Shown: positions 45,657 to 54,420 of the stretch, in pieces
Numbering within the stretch: the first letter of the stretch is position 1
How the letters are laid out: each line of letters starts with the position of its first letter
Assembly (NCBI RefSeq): GCF_010977575.1
Contig: NZ_CP048812.1
Location: 4,650,001-4,714,000 of the forward strand
Source of the DNA: Halomonas socia
GTDB taxonomy: Bacteria > Pseudomonadota > Gammaproteobacteria > Pseudomonadales > Halomonadaceae
Direction of reading: 5' to 3'
DNA length: 64,000 bases
Made by a program: the position numbers and the translations under genes
Notes under the pieces: generated by a model
Databases searched by the model: none
What the model was told of the DNA's origin: nothing
Seen by the model: only the letters and a program-made list of their open reading frames with translations

Positions 45657-46658
45657 ATGACACGCCAACTCAAGCCTGCTGCTACGGCAGCTCTGGGGCT
45701 CGCCGTCGCCTTCAGCAGCGTCGCAGCCGCCGATACCGTCCTGCGCGCATCGCACCAGTTCCCCGGCGGTCAAGGGGATGTCCGCGACGAAATGGTCCAA
45801 CTGATGGCAAGGCATGTCGCCGATGCCGACGTCGGCCTGCAGATCCAGGTGCATCCCGGGCAGTCGCTGTTCGGTGCCAACGAGCAGTGGGGTGCCCTGG
45901 TCCGCGGGCGCCTCGACATGACGCTACTACCGCTAGACTACGCCAGTGGCCGCCATCCCGAATTCTCCGCCACCCTGATGCCCGGCCTGGTGCGCAATCA
46001 TGAACACGCGGCGCGCCTCAACGATTCCGAGTACATGGACATGATCAAGGAGGTGATCCTCGAGGGCGGCGCCCGAGTGCTGGCCGATTCGTGGCTTTCG
46101 GGCGGCTTTGCCTCCAGCGAACAGTGCATCACCTCCCCGGATACCGTAAGCGGTCAGAATATTCGTGCAGCCGGCCCGGCCTTCGAACAGATGCTCGAAG
46201 CGGCTGGCGCATCGATCGCCTCGATGCCCTCCTCCGAGGTTTACACCGCCATGCAAACCGGTGTGCTCGATGCCGCCAACACCTCATCGATGTCGTTCAT
46301 CTCGTTTCGACTATACGAGCAGGTCGACTGCTTGACCGAGCCCGGCGATTACGCGCTGTGGTTCATGTATGAACCGGTGCTGATCTCCGAGCAGGTTTGG
46401 CAGGGGCTCAATGAGTCGCAGCAGGCCGCCCTGCTGGAGGCCGGTGAAGCCGCCGAGGCCTTCTTCTCCGCCGAGGCAGCCGCACTCGATCAGCGCATGG
46501 TCGAGGTGTACGAGGAGAACGGTGTGGAAGTCGTCCGCATGTCGGAAGAGGACTACAACGCCTGGCTCGCCATTGCCCAGGAAACCTCCTACCAGAACTT
46601 CGCCGACAACGTTCCCAACGGACAGGCGATCATCGACGCCGCGCTGGCCGTCGACTGA
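45657..46658 (+). CDS. TRAP transporter substrate-binding protein (DctP family), probable malonate
   Basis: A 333-residue periplasmic protein with a signal peptide ending near residue 25 (LAVAFSSVAAA). The DctP fold shows VHPGQSLFGANEQWGALV, where TRAP binding proteins have their substrate contacts, the conserved Arg in GQNIRAAGPAFEQML, and MPSSEVYTAMQTGVLDAAN. CAGGAG lies before the ATG at 45657; the frame stays open upstream through the operator and is trimmed. It captures a dicarboxylate, most likely malonate given the enzymes of the operon. Confidence 0.92.
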   Translation: MTRQLKPAATAALGLAVAFSSVAAADTVLRASHQFPGGQGDVRDEMVQLMARHVADADVGLQIQVHPGQSLFGANEQWGALVRGRLDMTLLPLDYASGRHPEFSATLMPGLVRNHEHAARLNDSEYMDMIKEVILEGGARVLADSWLSGGFASSEQCITSPDTVSGQNIRAAGPAFEQMLEAAGASIASMPSSEVYTAMQTGVLDAANTSSMSFISFRLYEQVDCLTEPGDYALWFMYEPVLISEQVWQGLNESQQAALLEAGEAAEAFFSAEAAALDQRMVEVYEENGVEVVRMSEEDYNAWLAIAQETSYQNFADNVPNGQAIIDAALAVD

Positions 46659-46728
46659 CCCTAGCCCCACGTTCCAGTTAACCGGCCGCCTCTCGGGGTG
46701 GCCGCTTTTCATCGCTTCCCGGGGAACC

Positions 46729-47238
46729 ATGGCATCTTCCATTGCGCACTCATCACCTGCCGTCCGCGGCTATATCCGCTTGATGGACACACTCTCCAGG
46801 CTCATGGCTTACCTGGCCTGCGCGCTGTTCATAGCCGGCGTGCTGGTGATCTGCCAGATGGTCTTCCTGCGTTACCTGCTGGGCATGAGCACCAGCTGGC
46901 AGACCGAGTTCACGGTATTTTCCGTGACTGGCGCCATGTTACTTGGCAGCCCCTACGTACTGATGACCGGCGGTCATGTCGCCATCACCATTCTCCCGGA
47001 TGCTCTCGGCGGTGCCGCACGCTGGGCAATGCGGCTGATCGCCTCGCTGATCGGCCTGGCCTTCTGCGCCGCCCTGGCCTACGGCGCCTGGATCTACGTG
47101 TGGGAGGCATGGGAAGGCAGTTGGACCACCGGTACGGTCTGGAACCCACCGCTATGGCCGGCACTTATGCCGATGGCCATCGGAGCCACGCTCCTTACGT
47201 TGCAGTACGTTGCTGAAATCCTGCGTGGAGAGGCCTGA
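46729..47238 (+). CDS. TRAP transporter small permease (DctQ family)
   Basis: A 169-residue inner-membrane protein with four predicted helices, the standard DctQ size. The family block is VFLRYLLGMSTSWQTEFTVF, followed by GGHVAITILPDALGG between helices 2 and 3. The ATG at 46729 has GGGGAA upstream; the frame is open further upstream inside the binding-protein gene but without homology. The large permease starts 2 bp after its stop. It forms the membrane complex with the DctM subunit. Confidence 0.9.
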   Translation: MASSIAHSSPAVRGYIRLMDTLSRLMAYLACALFIAGVLVICQMVFLRYLLGMSTSWQTEFTVFSVTGAMLLGSPYVLMTGGHVAITILPDALGGAARWAMRLIASLIGLAFCAALAYGAWIYVWEAWEGSWTTGTVWNPPLWPALMPMAIGATLLTLQYVAEILRGEA

Positions 47239-47240
47239 GC

Positions 47241-48575
47241 ATGGATCCGATCACCCTGGGTATCATCGTTGCCATCGGTCTGATCGTGCTGATGGCGATT
47301 GGCACCCCCATTGCCTTTGCACTGGGTGGCGTGTCGTTGGTTGCGCTCCTCTACGACCGTGGAATGCCCGAACTCACTTACTTCGGTGAGACCTTCTTCG
47401 ACCGTATTGCCGAATTCGGTTTCGTGGCGATTCCCATGTTCATCCTGATGGGTGCCGCCGTGGCGTCGTCGCCTACCGGCCGCGACCTCTATCGCTCGCT
47501 GGACCTGTGGATGGGGCGTCTCCCCGGCGGTCTGGCCGTCTCCAACATCGGTGCCTGTACGATATTCTCGGCACTCTCGGGCTCCTCGCCCGCTACCTGT
47601 GCAGCGATCGGCAAGATGGGCATCCCCGAGATGCGTACCCGTGGCTATCCGGACGGCGTGGCGGCCGGCTGCATCGCTGCCGGCGGCACCCTGGGGATCC
47701 TTATCCCCCCTTCGGTGACCATGATCATCTACGGGATTTCCACCGAGACCTCCATCGGACGACTCTTCATTGCCGGGGTAATGCCAGGCCTGATGCTGGC
47801 CAGCCTGTTCATGATCTGGACGATGATTGCCTGCCGGCTTGCCGGCGGTTACAACAACCCCTTGGCCCAGAGTGCCGAAACGCTCAAGCACAACGTCAAG
47901 CAGAACGTCGATGCCAACCTCAAGGCGCTGATTCGTGTACTGCCGTTCCTGGCCGTGGTCGCGGGTATCCTGTTCGCCCTCTACGGCGGGGTCGCCACGC
48001 CCTCGGAAGCTGCCGGCGTGGGTGCCTTTCTATGCGTGGCACTGGCCGTGATCATCTACCGCATGTGGCAGGTGGGGCCGATCAAGCTGATCATGCGCGA
48101 CTCCCTGCGCGAGAGCGTGATGATCATGCTGGTCATTGCCTGTGCCGAGGTGTTCGCCTATGCCCTCTCATCGATGTTCATCACCCAGACCGTTGCCGCT
48201 GCCATCGCCGACCTGGAGGTGAACCGCTGGGTGCTGATGGGCATCATCAACCTGTTCCTGCTGGTCGCCGGCTTCTTCCTGCCACCGGTGGCGGTGATCG
48301 TGATGACCGCCCCGATCCTGCTGCCGATCATCCTGGCCGCCGATTTCGATCCCTACTGGTTCGCGGTAATTCTGACCATCAACCTGGAGATCGGGCTGAT
48401 CACGCCACCCGTGGGGCTCAACCTGTTCATCATCAAGGGCATTGCACCAGACATCTCGCTACGCAACATCCTGATGGGCAGCCTGCCCTACGCGCTGTGC
48501 ATGGTGCTGGGCATCTTGCTGCTGTGTTTCTTCCCCGGCATCGCCTTGTGGCTGCCGAACCTGATCATGGGCTAA
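47241..48575 (+). CDS. TRAP transporter large permease (DctM family)
   Basis: A 444-residue inner-membrane protein with about 12 helices that uses the sodium gradient. Conserved parts are FVAIPMFILMGAAVASS, FSALSGSSPATCAAIGKMG, the first-half LGILIPPSVTMIIYGI and the matching second-half LITPPVGLNLFIIKGI. Length is typical. It lies between the small permease and malonyl-CoA decarboxylase genes, so the operon order is P-Q-M-matA-matB. Confidence 0.93.
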   Translation: MDPITLGIIVAIGLIVLMAIGTPIAFALGGVSLVALLYDRGMPELTYFGETFFDRIAEFGFVAIPMFILMGAAVASSPTGRDLYRSLDLWMGRLPGGLAVSNIGACTIFSALSGSSPATCAAIGKMGIPEMRTRGYPDGVAAGCIAAGGTLGILIPPSVTMIIYGISTETSIGRLFIAGVMPGLMLASLFMIWTMIACRLAGGYNNPLAQSAETLKHNVKQNVDANLKALIRVLPFLAVVAGILFALYGGVATPSEAAGVGAFLCVALAVIIYRMWQVGPIKLIMRDSLRESVMIMLVIACAEVFAYALSSMFITQTVAAAIADLEVNRWVLMGIINLFLLVAGFFLPPVAVIVMTAPILLPIILAADFDPYWFAVILTINLEIGLITPPVGLNLFIIKGIAPDISLRNILMGSLPYALCMVLGILLLCFFPGIALWLPNLIMG

Positions 48576-48588
48576 CGGGAGCATGCCA

Positions 48589-49944
48589 ATGAACATGTCT
48601 TTCCTGCAGGAGCTGTTCAACAACATCACCCAGCGTGATGCCCTGCTGTGGCGGCGCCAGGGAGGCGCCGTGATCCATGACCACAGCGTGCTGGTCGAGG
48701 CCTGCCATGACCTGCTCGAGAGTGACGGCGAGGCCTCGAGCATTACCCAGGCGAGCCGTGCGCTGGCCATCTATCAGCGACTCGACGATGGCCAGAAGAG
48801 CGCCTTCTTCGACAAGCTCGCCGAGGCGTTTGCCGCCGAGCCGGCACAGATCGATGCCGCCTACTCGGCCTATCGCGAGGCCCGCGACAATAGCAGCCTG
48901 CAGGCGCTGTTCAACGCCTGCGAACCCCGCCGCCAAGAGCTGTTTCGGCGCCTCAACCTGGCCAGCGGTGGCACCTACCAACTGGTAAAAATGCGCGAGG
49001 ACCTGCTGCACCGACTCAAGGAAGCGCCCTCGTTACGTGCCATCGATGCCGACTTCGCCCACCTGTTCGGCTCGTGGTTCAATCGTGGTTTCTTGGTACT
49101 CAAGCGCATCGACTGGCATACCCCCGCCTCGATCCTCGAGAAGATCATCCGCTACGAGGCGGTACACGAAATTCAGGATTGGAACGACCTGCGTCGTCGC
49201 CTCGATGCCCGCGATCGGCGCTGCTTTGCCTTCTTTCACCCAGCGATCGGTGACGAGCCGCTGATCTTCGTCGAAGTCGCACTGCACAAGGGGCTCCCAA
49301 CACAGATACAGGCCATCCTCGAAGGCGAGCAGCGTGAGGTCGATGATCCGGAGTCTGCCGACGCCGCGGCATTCTTCGGCATCAGCAACTGCCAGGTCGG
49401 GCTACGTGGCATCTCGTTCGGCAACTTCCTGATCAAGCAGGTGGTGCAGGAGCTCAAGCAAGAACTACCGCAGCTAAAGCACTTCGTCACGCTATCGCCG
49501 GTACCCGGCTTTGCTCAGTGGCTGACCGAGCAGCGCCAGGGCGACAACCTGACCGACTCGACACACTCAGCCCTCGAGGCACTGGATGCCCCCGGCTGGC
49601 AGCGTGACCCCGAGCTCGCCGAGCGGCTAGGTACCCTGATCAAGCCGCTGGCGGCACGCTACCTGGTCGAGGCCAGGAATCCACGTGGGCTACCGCTCAA
49701 TCCGGTCGCTCGCTTCCACCTCGGCAATGGTGCCCAACTGCATCGCATCAACTGGCTAGGCGACACATCTCACAAGGGACTAAGCCAAGCAGCCGGGCTG
49801 ATGGTCAACTATCTCTACGTGCTCGATGACATCGAGCGCAATCATGAAAACTACATCGCCAATGCCAGCGTGGCTCGCTCCAGCGAGATCAAGGATCTCA
49901 CCAAGCGCGCCAGGAAGCTGACCAAGGGAGAGAGCCCGACATGA
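48589..49944 (+). CDS. matA: Malonyl-CoA decarboxylase
   Basis: A 451-residue enzyme that turns malonyl-CoA into acetyl-CoA and CO2. The N-terminal helical domain is followed by the GNAT-like catalytic domain: CFAFFHPAIGDEPLIFVEVA with the conserved Glu, FFGISNCQVGLRGISFGNFL with the Ser/Asn active region, and FVTLSPVPGFAQWL. RFHLGNGAQLHRINWLGDTS carries the catalytic His. The ATG at 48589 is favoured because GGGAG lies 7 bases upstream. The stop overlaps the matB start by 4 bp. Confidence 0.94.
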   Translation: MNMSFLQELFNNITQRDALLWRRQGGAVIHDHSVLVEACHDLLESDGEASSITQASRALAIYQRLDDGQKSAFFDKLAEAFAAEPAQIDAAYSAYREARDNSSLQALFNACEPRRQELFRRLNLASGGTYQLVKMREDLLHRLKEAPSLRAIDADFAHLFGSWFNRGFLVLKRIDWHTPASILEKIIRYEAVHEIQDWNDLRRRLDARDRRCFAFFHPAIGDEPLIFVEVALHKGLPTQIQAILEGEQREVDDPESADAAAFFGISNCQVGLRGISFGNFLIKQVVQELKQELPQLKHFVTLSPVPGFAQWLTEQRQGDNLTDSTHSALEALDAPGWQRDPELAERLGTLIKPLAARYLVEARNPRGLPLNPVARFHLGNGAQLHRINWLGDTSHKGLSQAAGLMVNYLYVLDDIERNHENYIANASVARSSEIKDLTKRARKLTKGESPT

Positions 49945-51458
49945 ACCACAACCTCTTCGCGACCTTTGCCGAGCGCATGCAGGCCCGCGACGGCGCCGAC
50001 TTCATCACCACCCGCGACGGGCGACGCTATTCCTACGCCGACGCCCTCGCCGAGAGCGCCCGGCTGGCCGGCGCGCTGGTGGAGCTCGGTGTGCAGCAGG
50101 GCGACCGGGTCGCGGTGCAGGTCGACAAGAGCCCCGAGGCGATCCTGCTTTACCTCGCCTGCCTGCGCAGCGGCGCGGTCTATTTGCCGCTCAACACCGG
50201 CTACACCGGCGAGGAGATTCGCTACTTCCTCCGCGATGCCGAGCCGGCGCTGTTCGTCTGCCGACCTGCGGATGTCGCTCAAGCCCGCCAGCTTGCCGAC
50301 GACGCCGGCTGCCCCGCCGTGGAAACGCTGGGCAGCGCCGCCGACGGCAGCTTGCTGGAGAGGGCCGCGGCGGCCACGCCCCGCGAGGATATTGCCGAAC
50401 TCGGCGAGCGCGACCTGGCGGCAATCCTCTACACCTCGGGCACCACCGGGCGCTCCAAGGGCGCCATGCTCACCCATCGCAACCTCGGCTCCAACGCCGA
50501 GACGCTGGTCGACGCCTGGCACTTCAGCGCCGCGGACCGGCTGATCCACGCCCTGCCGATTTTCCACACCCACGGCCTGTTCGTGGCCTGCAACGTCACC
50601 CTGATGGCAGGCGCCAGCATGCTGTTTCTGCCCAGGTTCGACGCCGATGTGATCGTCGAGGAGTTGCCCCATGGCACGGTGATGATGGGCGTGCCGACCT
50701 TCTATACCCGCCTGGTGGCAGACCCGCGCCTGACGCCTGAGCTGACCGCCAACATGCGCCTGTTCGTCTCCGGCTCGGCGCCGCTCACCGCCGAGACCCA
50801 CCAGGCCTTCGAGGCCAGGACCGGCCACGCCATCCTCGAGCGCTACGGCATGACCGAGACCAACATGAATATCTCCAATCCCTATCACGGCGAGCGTCGC
50901 GCCGGCACGGTGGGCATGCCGCTGCCCGGCGTGGAGATGCGCATCACCGACCGCGAGAGCGGCGCCGAGGTGCCTCAGGGCGAGATCGGCATGCTGCAGA
51001 TCCGCGGCCCCAACGTCTTTATCGGCTACTGGCGGATGCCCGAGAAGACCCGCGAGGAGCTGCTGGAGGATGGCTTCTTCATCACCGGCGACCTGGCCAT
51101 GCGCGACGACCGGGGCTACGTACATATCGTCGGCCGCGACAAGGACCTGGTGATCTCCGGCGGCTACAACGTCTACCCCAAGGAGGTCGAGCAGTTGATC
51201 GACGAACTCGATGGGGTACAGGAGTCTGCGGTAATCGGCCTACCCCATCCGGACTTCGGCGAGGGCGTCACCGCCGTGGTGGTGTGCCAGGCGGACGCGC
51301 CGATCGACGAAGCCGGAGTGCTCAGCCACCTGGATGGCCGCTTGGCCAAGTACAAGCGGCCCAAGCGGGTGTTCTTCGTCGACGCCCTGCCGCGCAACAC
51401 CATGGGCAAGGTACAGAAGAACCAGCTGCGCCAGCAGTTCGCCGACGCCTACCGCTGA
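49941..51458 (+). CDS. matB: Malonyl-CoA synthetase
   Basis: A 505-residue adenylate-forming ligase that activates malonate with ATP and CoA. ATP-binding P-loop is YTSGTTGRSKGAMLTHRN; later motifs are ERYGMTETNMNISNPY, GFFITGDLAMRDDRGYVHIV and the C-terminal Lys in PRNTMGKVQKNQLR. An Arg after GYWRMPEKTREELL and the segment PIFHTHGLFVACNVTL match malonate-specific members. It overlaps matA by an ATGA and is followed by a strong terminator. With MatA it converts imported malonate to acetyl-CoA. Confidence 0.93.
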   Translation: MNHNLFATFAERMQARDGADFITTRDGRRYSYADALAESARLAGALVELGVQQGDRVAVQVDKSPEAILLYLACLRSGAVYLPLNTGYTGEEIRYFLRDAEPALFVCRPADVAQARQLADDAGCPAVETLGSAADGSLLERAAAATPREDIAELGERDLAAILYTSGTTGRSKGAMLTHRNLGSNAETLVDAWHFSAADRLIHALPIFHTHGLFVACNVTLMAGASMLFLPRFDADVIVEELPHGTVMMGVPTFYTRLVADPRLTPELTANMRLFVSGSAPLTAETHQAFEARTGHAILERYGMTETNMNISNPYHGERRAGTVGMPLPGVEMRITDRESGAEVPQGEIGMLQIRGPNVFIGYWRMPEKTREELLEDGFFITGDLAMRDDRGYVHIVGRDKDLVISGGYNVYPKEVEQLIDELDGVQESAVIGLPHPDFGEGVTAVVVCQADAPIDEAGVLSHLDGRLAKYKRPKRVFFVDALPRNTMGKVQKNQLRQQFADAYR

Positions 51459-51486
51459 GCGACGCTTGATTCCTCCCCACGAACGA

Positions 51487-51517
51487 CAGCGCCCCCGATA
51501 ATAAATCGGGGGCGCTG
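51487..51517. terminator. Bidirectional intrinsic terminator between matB and the barrel protein gene
   Basis: Thirteen-base perfect stem CAGCGCCCCCGAT / ATCGGGGGCGCTG with a 5-base loop, between convergent genes. GC-rich stem, short loop; T-runs are weak on both sides. Confidence 0.8.
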
Positions 51518-51539
51518 AGCCAAGGGGGACTACGTGGGT

Positions 51540-52043
51540 TTAGAAACGATAGCGCAGGCCGACGCTGGCAGCGTCGAAGGTGTAGTCCGACTTGTCGAGA
51601 TAACGCATGTAGTCGGCGCCCACCGAGAGGTTCTGGGCCACGTCGAATTCCGCCCCGGCGCCGTAGGAGAAGCCGCTCTCGCGATCGACGTCGAAGTCGA
51701 CCTCGGTGAAGCCGGCCAGGCCGTAGAGGCGAATCTCATCGGCCACCGGCAGGATACCCTTGGCATAGGCACCGACCAGGTACTCGAGCTCTACCGGGCC
51801 GTCGGAGCCACCGCCACCGAGATGACCTTCAACGCCGAAGTAGTCGTTGATCTGGGCACCGCCGCGCAGGCGCAAGCCCACGTCATCGCGACTGTCGCCC
51901 TGGTCGGGGTTGAGGTCCCAGAACATGGCGTCACCGCCGATATAGCCCTGCGGGTATAAGGACTGTGCCTGCTGGGCATGAGCCGCGCTGGCACCCACGG
52001 CGGCGATCATGGCGATAGCGCTTGCCGAAAGTAATCTCCTCAT
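51540..52043 (-). CDS. Outer-membrane beta-barrel protein (OmpA/porin-like fold)
   Basis: A 167-residue protein with a signal peptide ending near residue 24 (ASAAHAQQ). Alternating hydrophobic and polar strands follow, such as YIGGDAMFWDLNPDQ, DVGLRLRGGAQINDYFGVEG, YGLAGFTEVDFDVDR and FSYGAGAEFDVAQNLSVGAD. It ends in SVGLRYRF with the terminal Phe expected for insertion by the Bam machinery. About eight strands fit the length. The ATG at 52043 follows AGGAGG. Function unknown; it stands alone, convergent with matB. Confidence 0.85.
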   Translation of the reverse strand: MRRLLSASAIAMIAAVGASAAHAQQAQSLYPQGYIGGDAMFWDLNPDQGDSRDDVGLRLRGGAQINDYFGVEGHLGGGGSDGPVELEYLVGAYAKGILPVADEIRLYGLAGFTEVDFDVDRESGFSYGAGAEFDVAQNLSVGADYMRYLDKSDYTFDAASVGLRYRF

Positions 52044-52155
52044 CACACACCTCCTGTTTAAAAACAGCGTTTCCTAACTCCTGTAAGTGTGGATCACTGT
52101 TCGACGAAAGACAAATGAGAGAACTTCATTTTCACCGTTCGTGCACTAAGGGGGC

Positions 52156-53079
52156 TCAAGCGCGGCGTGAGAGTCCGAGTACCACGATCCCCCCCAGCAC
52201 AATCGCCCCGCCCACCAGCTGCATCGGACCCAGCATCTGCCCCAGCACCAGGTAACCCAGCACCAGCGAGGCCACCGGCTCGATGTTCATCACCGGCGCG
52301 TTGCGCGCCATGTTCAGCCGCGGTAACGACACGAACAGGATCGAGAAACCGATGCCGTAGAGCAGTGCCAACGCCGTCAGGCCGCTCCAGCCACTGGCCG
52401 TGGCGGGCAGCGCAAGGCCGCCGGGCACCAGCCCGGCCACGCCGGCAACCAGCATGCTGAGCAGTACCACGCCCATGGTCAGGAAGGTCCGCAGGGTGTT
52501 ACTGACCCGAGCCAGGCGCCGGTCGGTAATCCATAGTGCGCAGGAGAACACCGCCGCCGCGCCGATGCCGAAGGCTACGCCGCTGACCCAGTCGTCGCCC
52601 ATCTGCGCCGGGTCGGCCAGCCAGGTGGGCACGTCGAGCACCACCACCAGGCCGATCAGGATGACCGTCATGATCAGGGTCGCGCGCAGCGTCGGGCGTG
52701 CACCGCCCAGTGCCCAGGTCAGCAGCGCCAGCAGGATCGGAAAGGTATTCATCAACAGCAGCGCTACCGCCACCGGCAGTCGTGCCACCGCCGAATAGAG
52801 AAACAGGCTCTGCAGGGTGATCAGCAGGCCGACGCCGAGTTGCCAGGGCCAACTGCCGGCGGGTAGGCGCAGCGGCGTGCGCTTGACCGCCAGCAGCGTG
52901 CCGAGTACCAGCAGTGCCAGGCTCGAGCGCGCCATGATCGCCAGCAGCAGGCCGGTGCCGTCGTCGAACGCCAGCCTTGCGGCCACGTGGTTAGCGGCAA
53001 ACAGGCATGCCACACTGAGCAGCAGAACGATGGCCAGGTGGCGAGGCAGCAGGGCAGCGGTAGGGTCGGTTGCGGGCAT
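52156..53079 (-). CDS. EamA/DMT-family exporter
   Basis: A 307-residue membrane protein with ten helices in two EamA repeats. The first has VACLFAANHVAARLAFDDG and LQSLFLYSAVARLPVAVALL, and the second has LALLYGIGFSILFVSLPRL and NIEPVASLVLGYLVLGQ, the typical repeat end. The family exports amino acids, nucleosides or other metabolites. The ATG at 53079 is chosen; a TTG at 53091 also has the frame open. It is divergent from ackA. Substrate unknown. Confidence 0.87.
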   Translation of the reverse strand: MPATDPTAALLPRHLAIVLLLSVACLFAANHVAARLAFDDGTGLLLAIMARSSLALLVLGTLLAVKRTPLRLPAGSWPWQLGVGLLITLQSLFLYSAVARLPVAVALLLMNTFPILLALLTWALGGARPTLRATLIMTVILIGLVVVLDVPTWLADPAQMGDDWVSGVAFGIGAAAVFSCALWITDRRLARVSNTLRTFLTMGVVLLSMLVAGVAGLVPGGLALPATASGWSGLTALALLYGIGFSILFVSLPRLNMARNAPVMNIEPVASLVLGYLVLGQMLGPMQLVGGAIVLGGIVVLGLSRRA

Positions 53080-53244
53080 TCGGTCATCCAATCGATAGCA
53101 GGCTAATTCAATTGAGTATCAGAGCATAAATCCCGCAGCAAACCCAGCGCTGTAGAGCCGAGTTTGCTGCCACAGATTCAGCCATCAGCGCAAAATGTTA
53201 TACTAAGGTCTAATCACTTCGTTCGATACGCTACAGGTCGCGCC

Positions 53245-54420
53245 ATGCAAGCCCCCGTTCTGGTCATCAACTGCGGTTCCTCCTCCATCAAGTACGCGCT
53301 GATTCCCGCCGACGATGCGCCACGCCTGGAGGGCATCGCCGAGCGGCTGGGCAGCCAGGAGGCTCGTCTCAAGGCCAAGGACGCCCAGGGCGAGGCGCAC
53401 GAGGTGGCGCTGCCGGGCGCCGACCACGCCGCCGCCCTGGCGGCGATCTTCGCCCGCCTCGATGGCCACACCCCGGTGGCCGTTGGCCATCGCATCGTCC
53501 ACGGCGGCGAGCACTTTACCCACGCCTCACTGCTCGACGACAAGGTACTCGACGCCGTCGAGCAGACCTCGGCGCTGGCCCCGCTACACAACCCGGCCAA
53601 CCTGGCCGGTATCACGGCGGCCCGGGAACTCTACCCCGAGCTGCCCCAGGTCGGCGTCTTCGACACCGCCTTTCACCAGAGCCTGCCGGCCCACGCCTAC
53701 CGCTACGCGCTGCCGGCGTCGCTGTACCGCGACCACGGCATCCGCCGCTACGGCTTTCACGGCACCAGCCATGCCTTCGTCAGCCAGCGCGCCGACGCCC
53801 TGGCAGGCGGCAACGACCACGGCTGGCTGACCGCCCACCTCGGCAACGGCTGTTCCACCTGCGCGGTATGGCAGGGCCAGAGCCGCGACACCAGCATGGG
53901 CCTGACGCCGCTGGAGGGCCTGGTGATGGGCACCCGAAGCGGCGATGTCGACCCCGGACTGCACGCTCACCTGCATCGCCAGCTGGGCTGGTCGCTGGAC
54001 GAGATCGACGCCATGCTCAATCAGCGCAGCGGCCTCAAGGGGCTGTCGGAGCTGACCAACGACATGCGCGAGCTGGAGGCCGCCGCCGAACGCGGCCACC
54101 CCGGCGCCAGCCTGGCGCTGGAGGTGTTCTGCTACCGCATCGCCAAGTCGCTGGCGGCGCTCTCCTGCGCGCTGCCGACGCTGAGCGGGCTGATCTTCAC
54201 CGGCGGCATCGGCGAGAATTCGCCCCGCGTGCGCGCCAGGGTGATCGTCGCCCTGCCCCACTTCGGCCTGGACCTGGATGACGCCGCCAACCAGGCCATC
54301 CTGCGCGGCCGTGAAGGCCGTATCGACACGGGCGACGGCCCCCAGCTGTGGGTGATCCCCACTGACGAGGAGGGCCAGATCGCCCACGAGACCCGCGAAC
54401 TGCTGGAGCGCCAGGCATGA
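53245..54420 (+). CDS. ackA: Acetate kinase
   Basis: A 391-residue kinase interconverting acetyl phosphate and acetate with ATP. It has the family start [16 protein letters not shown], the first signature [16 protein letters not shown], the substrate-contact [20 protein letters not shown] with [37 protein letters not shown] and [16 protein letters not shown]. The ATG at 53245 is the first giving the conserved start. The stop overlaps the pta ATG (ATGA). With pta it forms the standard acetate switch. Confidence 0.95.
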   Translation: MQAPVLVINCGSSSIKYALIPADDAPRLEGIAERLGSQEARLKAKDAQGEAHEVALPGADHAAALAAIFARLDGHTPVAVGHRIVHGGEHFTHASLLDDKVLDAVEQTSALAPLHNPANLAGITAARELYPELPQVGVFDTAFHQSLPAHAYRYALPASLYRDHGIRRYGFHGTSHAFVSQRADALAGGNDHGWLTAHLGNGCSTCAVWQGQSRDTSMGLTPLEGLVMGTRSGDVDPGLHAHLHRQLGWSLDEIDAMLNQRSGLKGLSELTNDMRELEAAAERGHPGASLALEVFCYRIAKSLAALSCALPTLSGLIFTGGIGENSPRVRARVIVALPHFGLDLDDAANQAILRGREGRIDTGDGPQLWVIPTDEEGQIAHETRELLERQA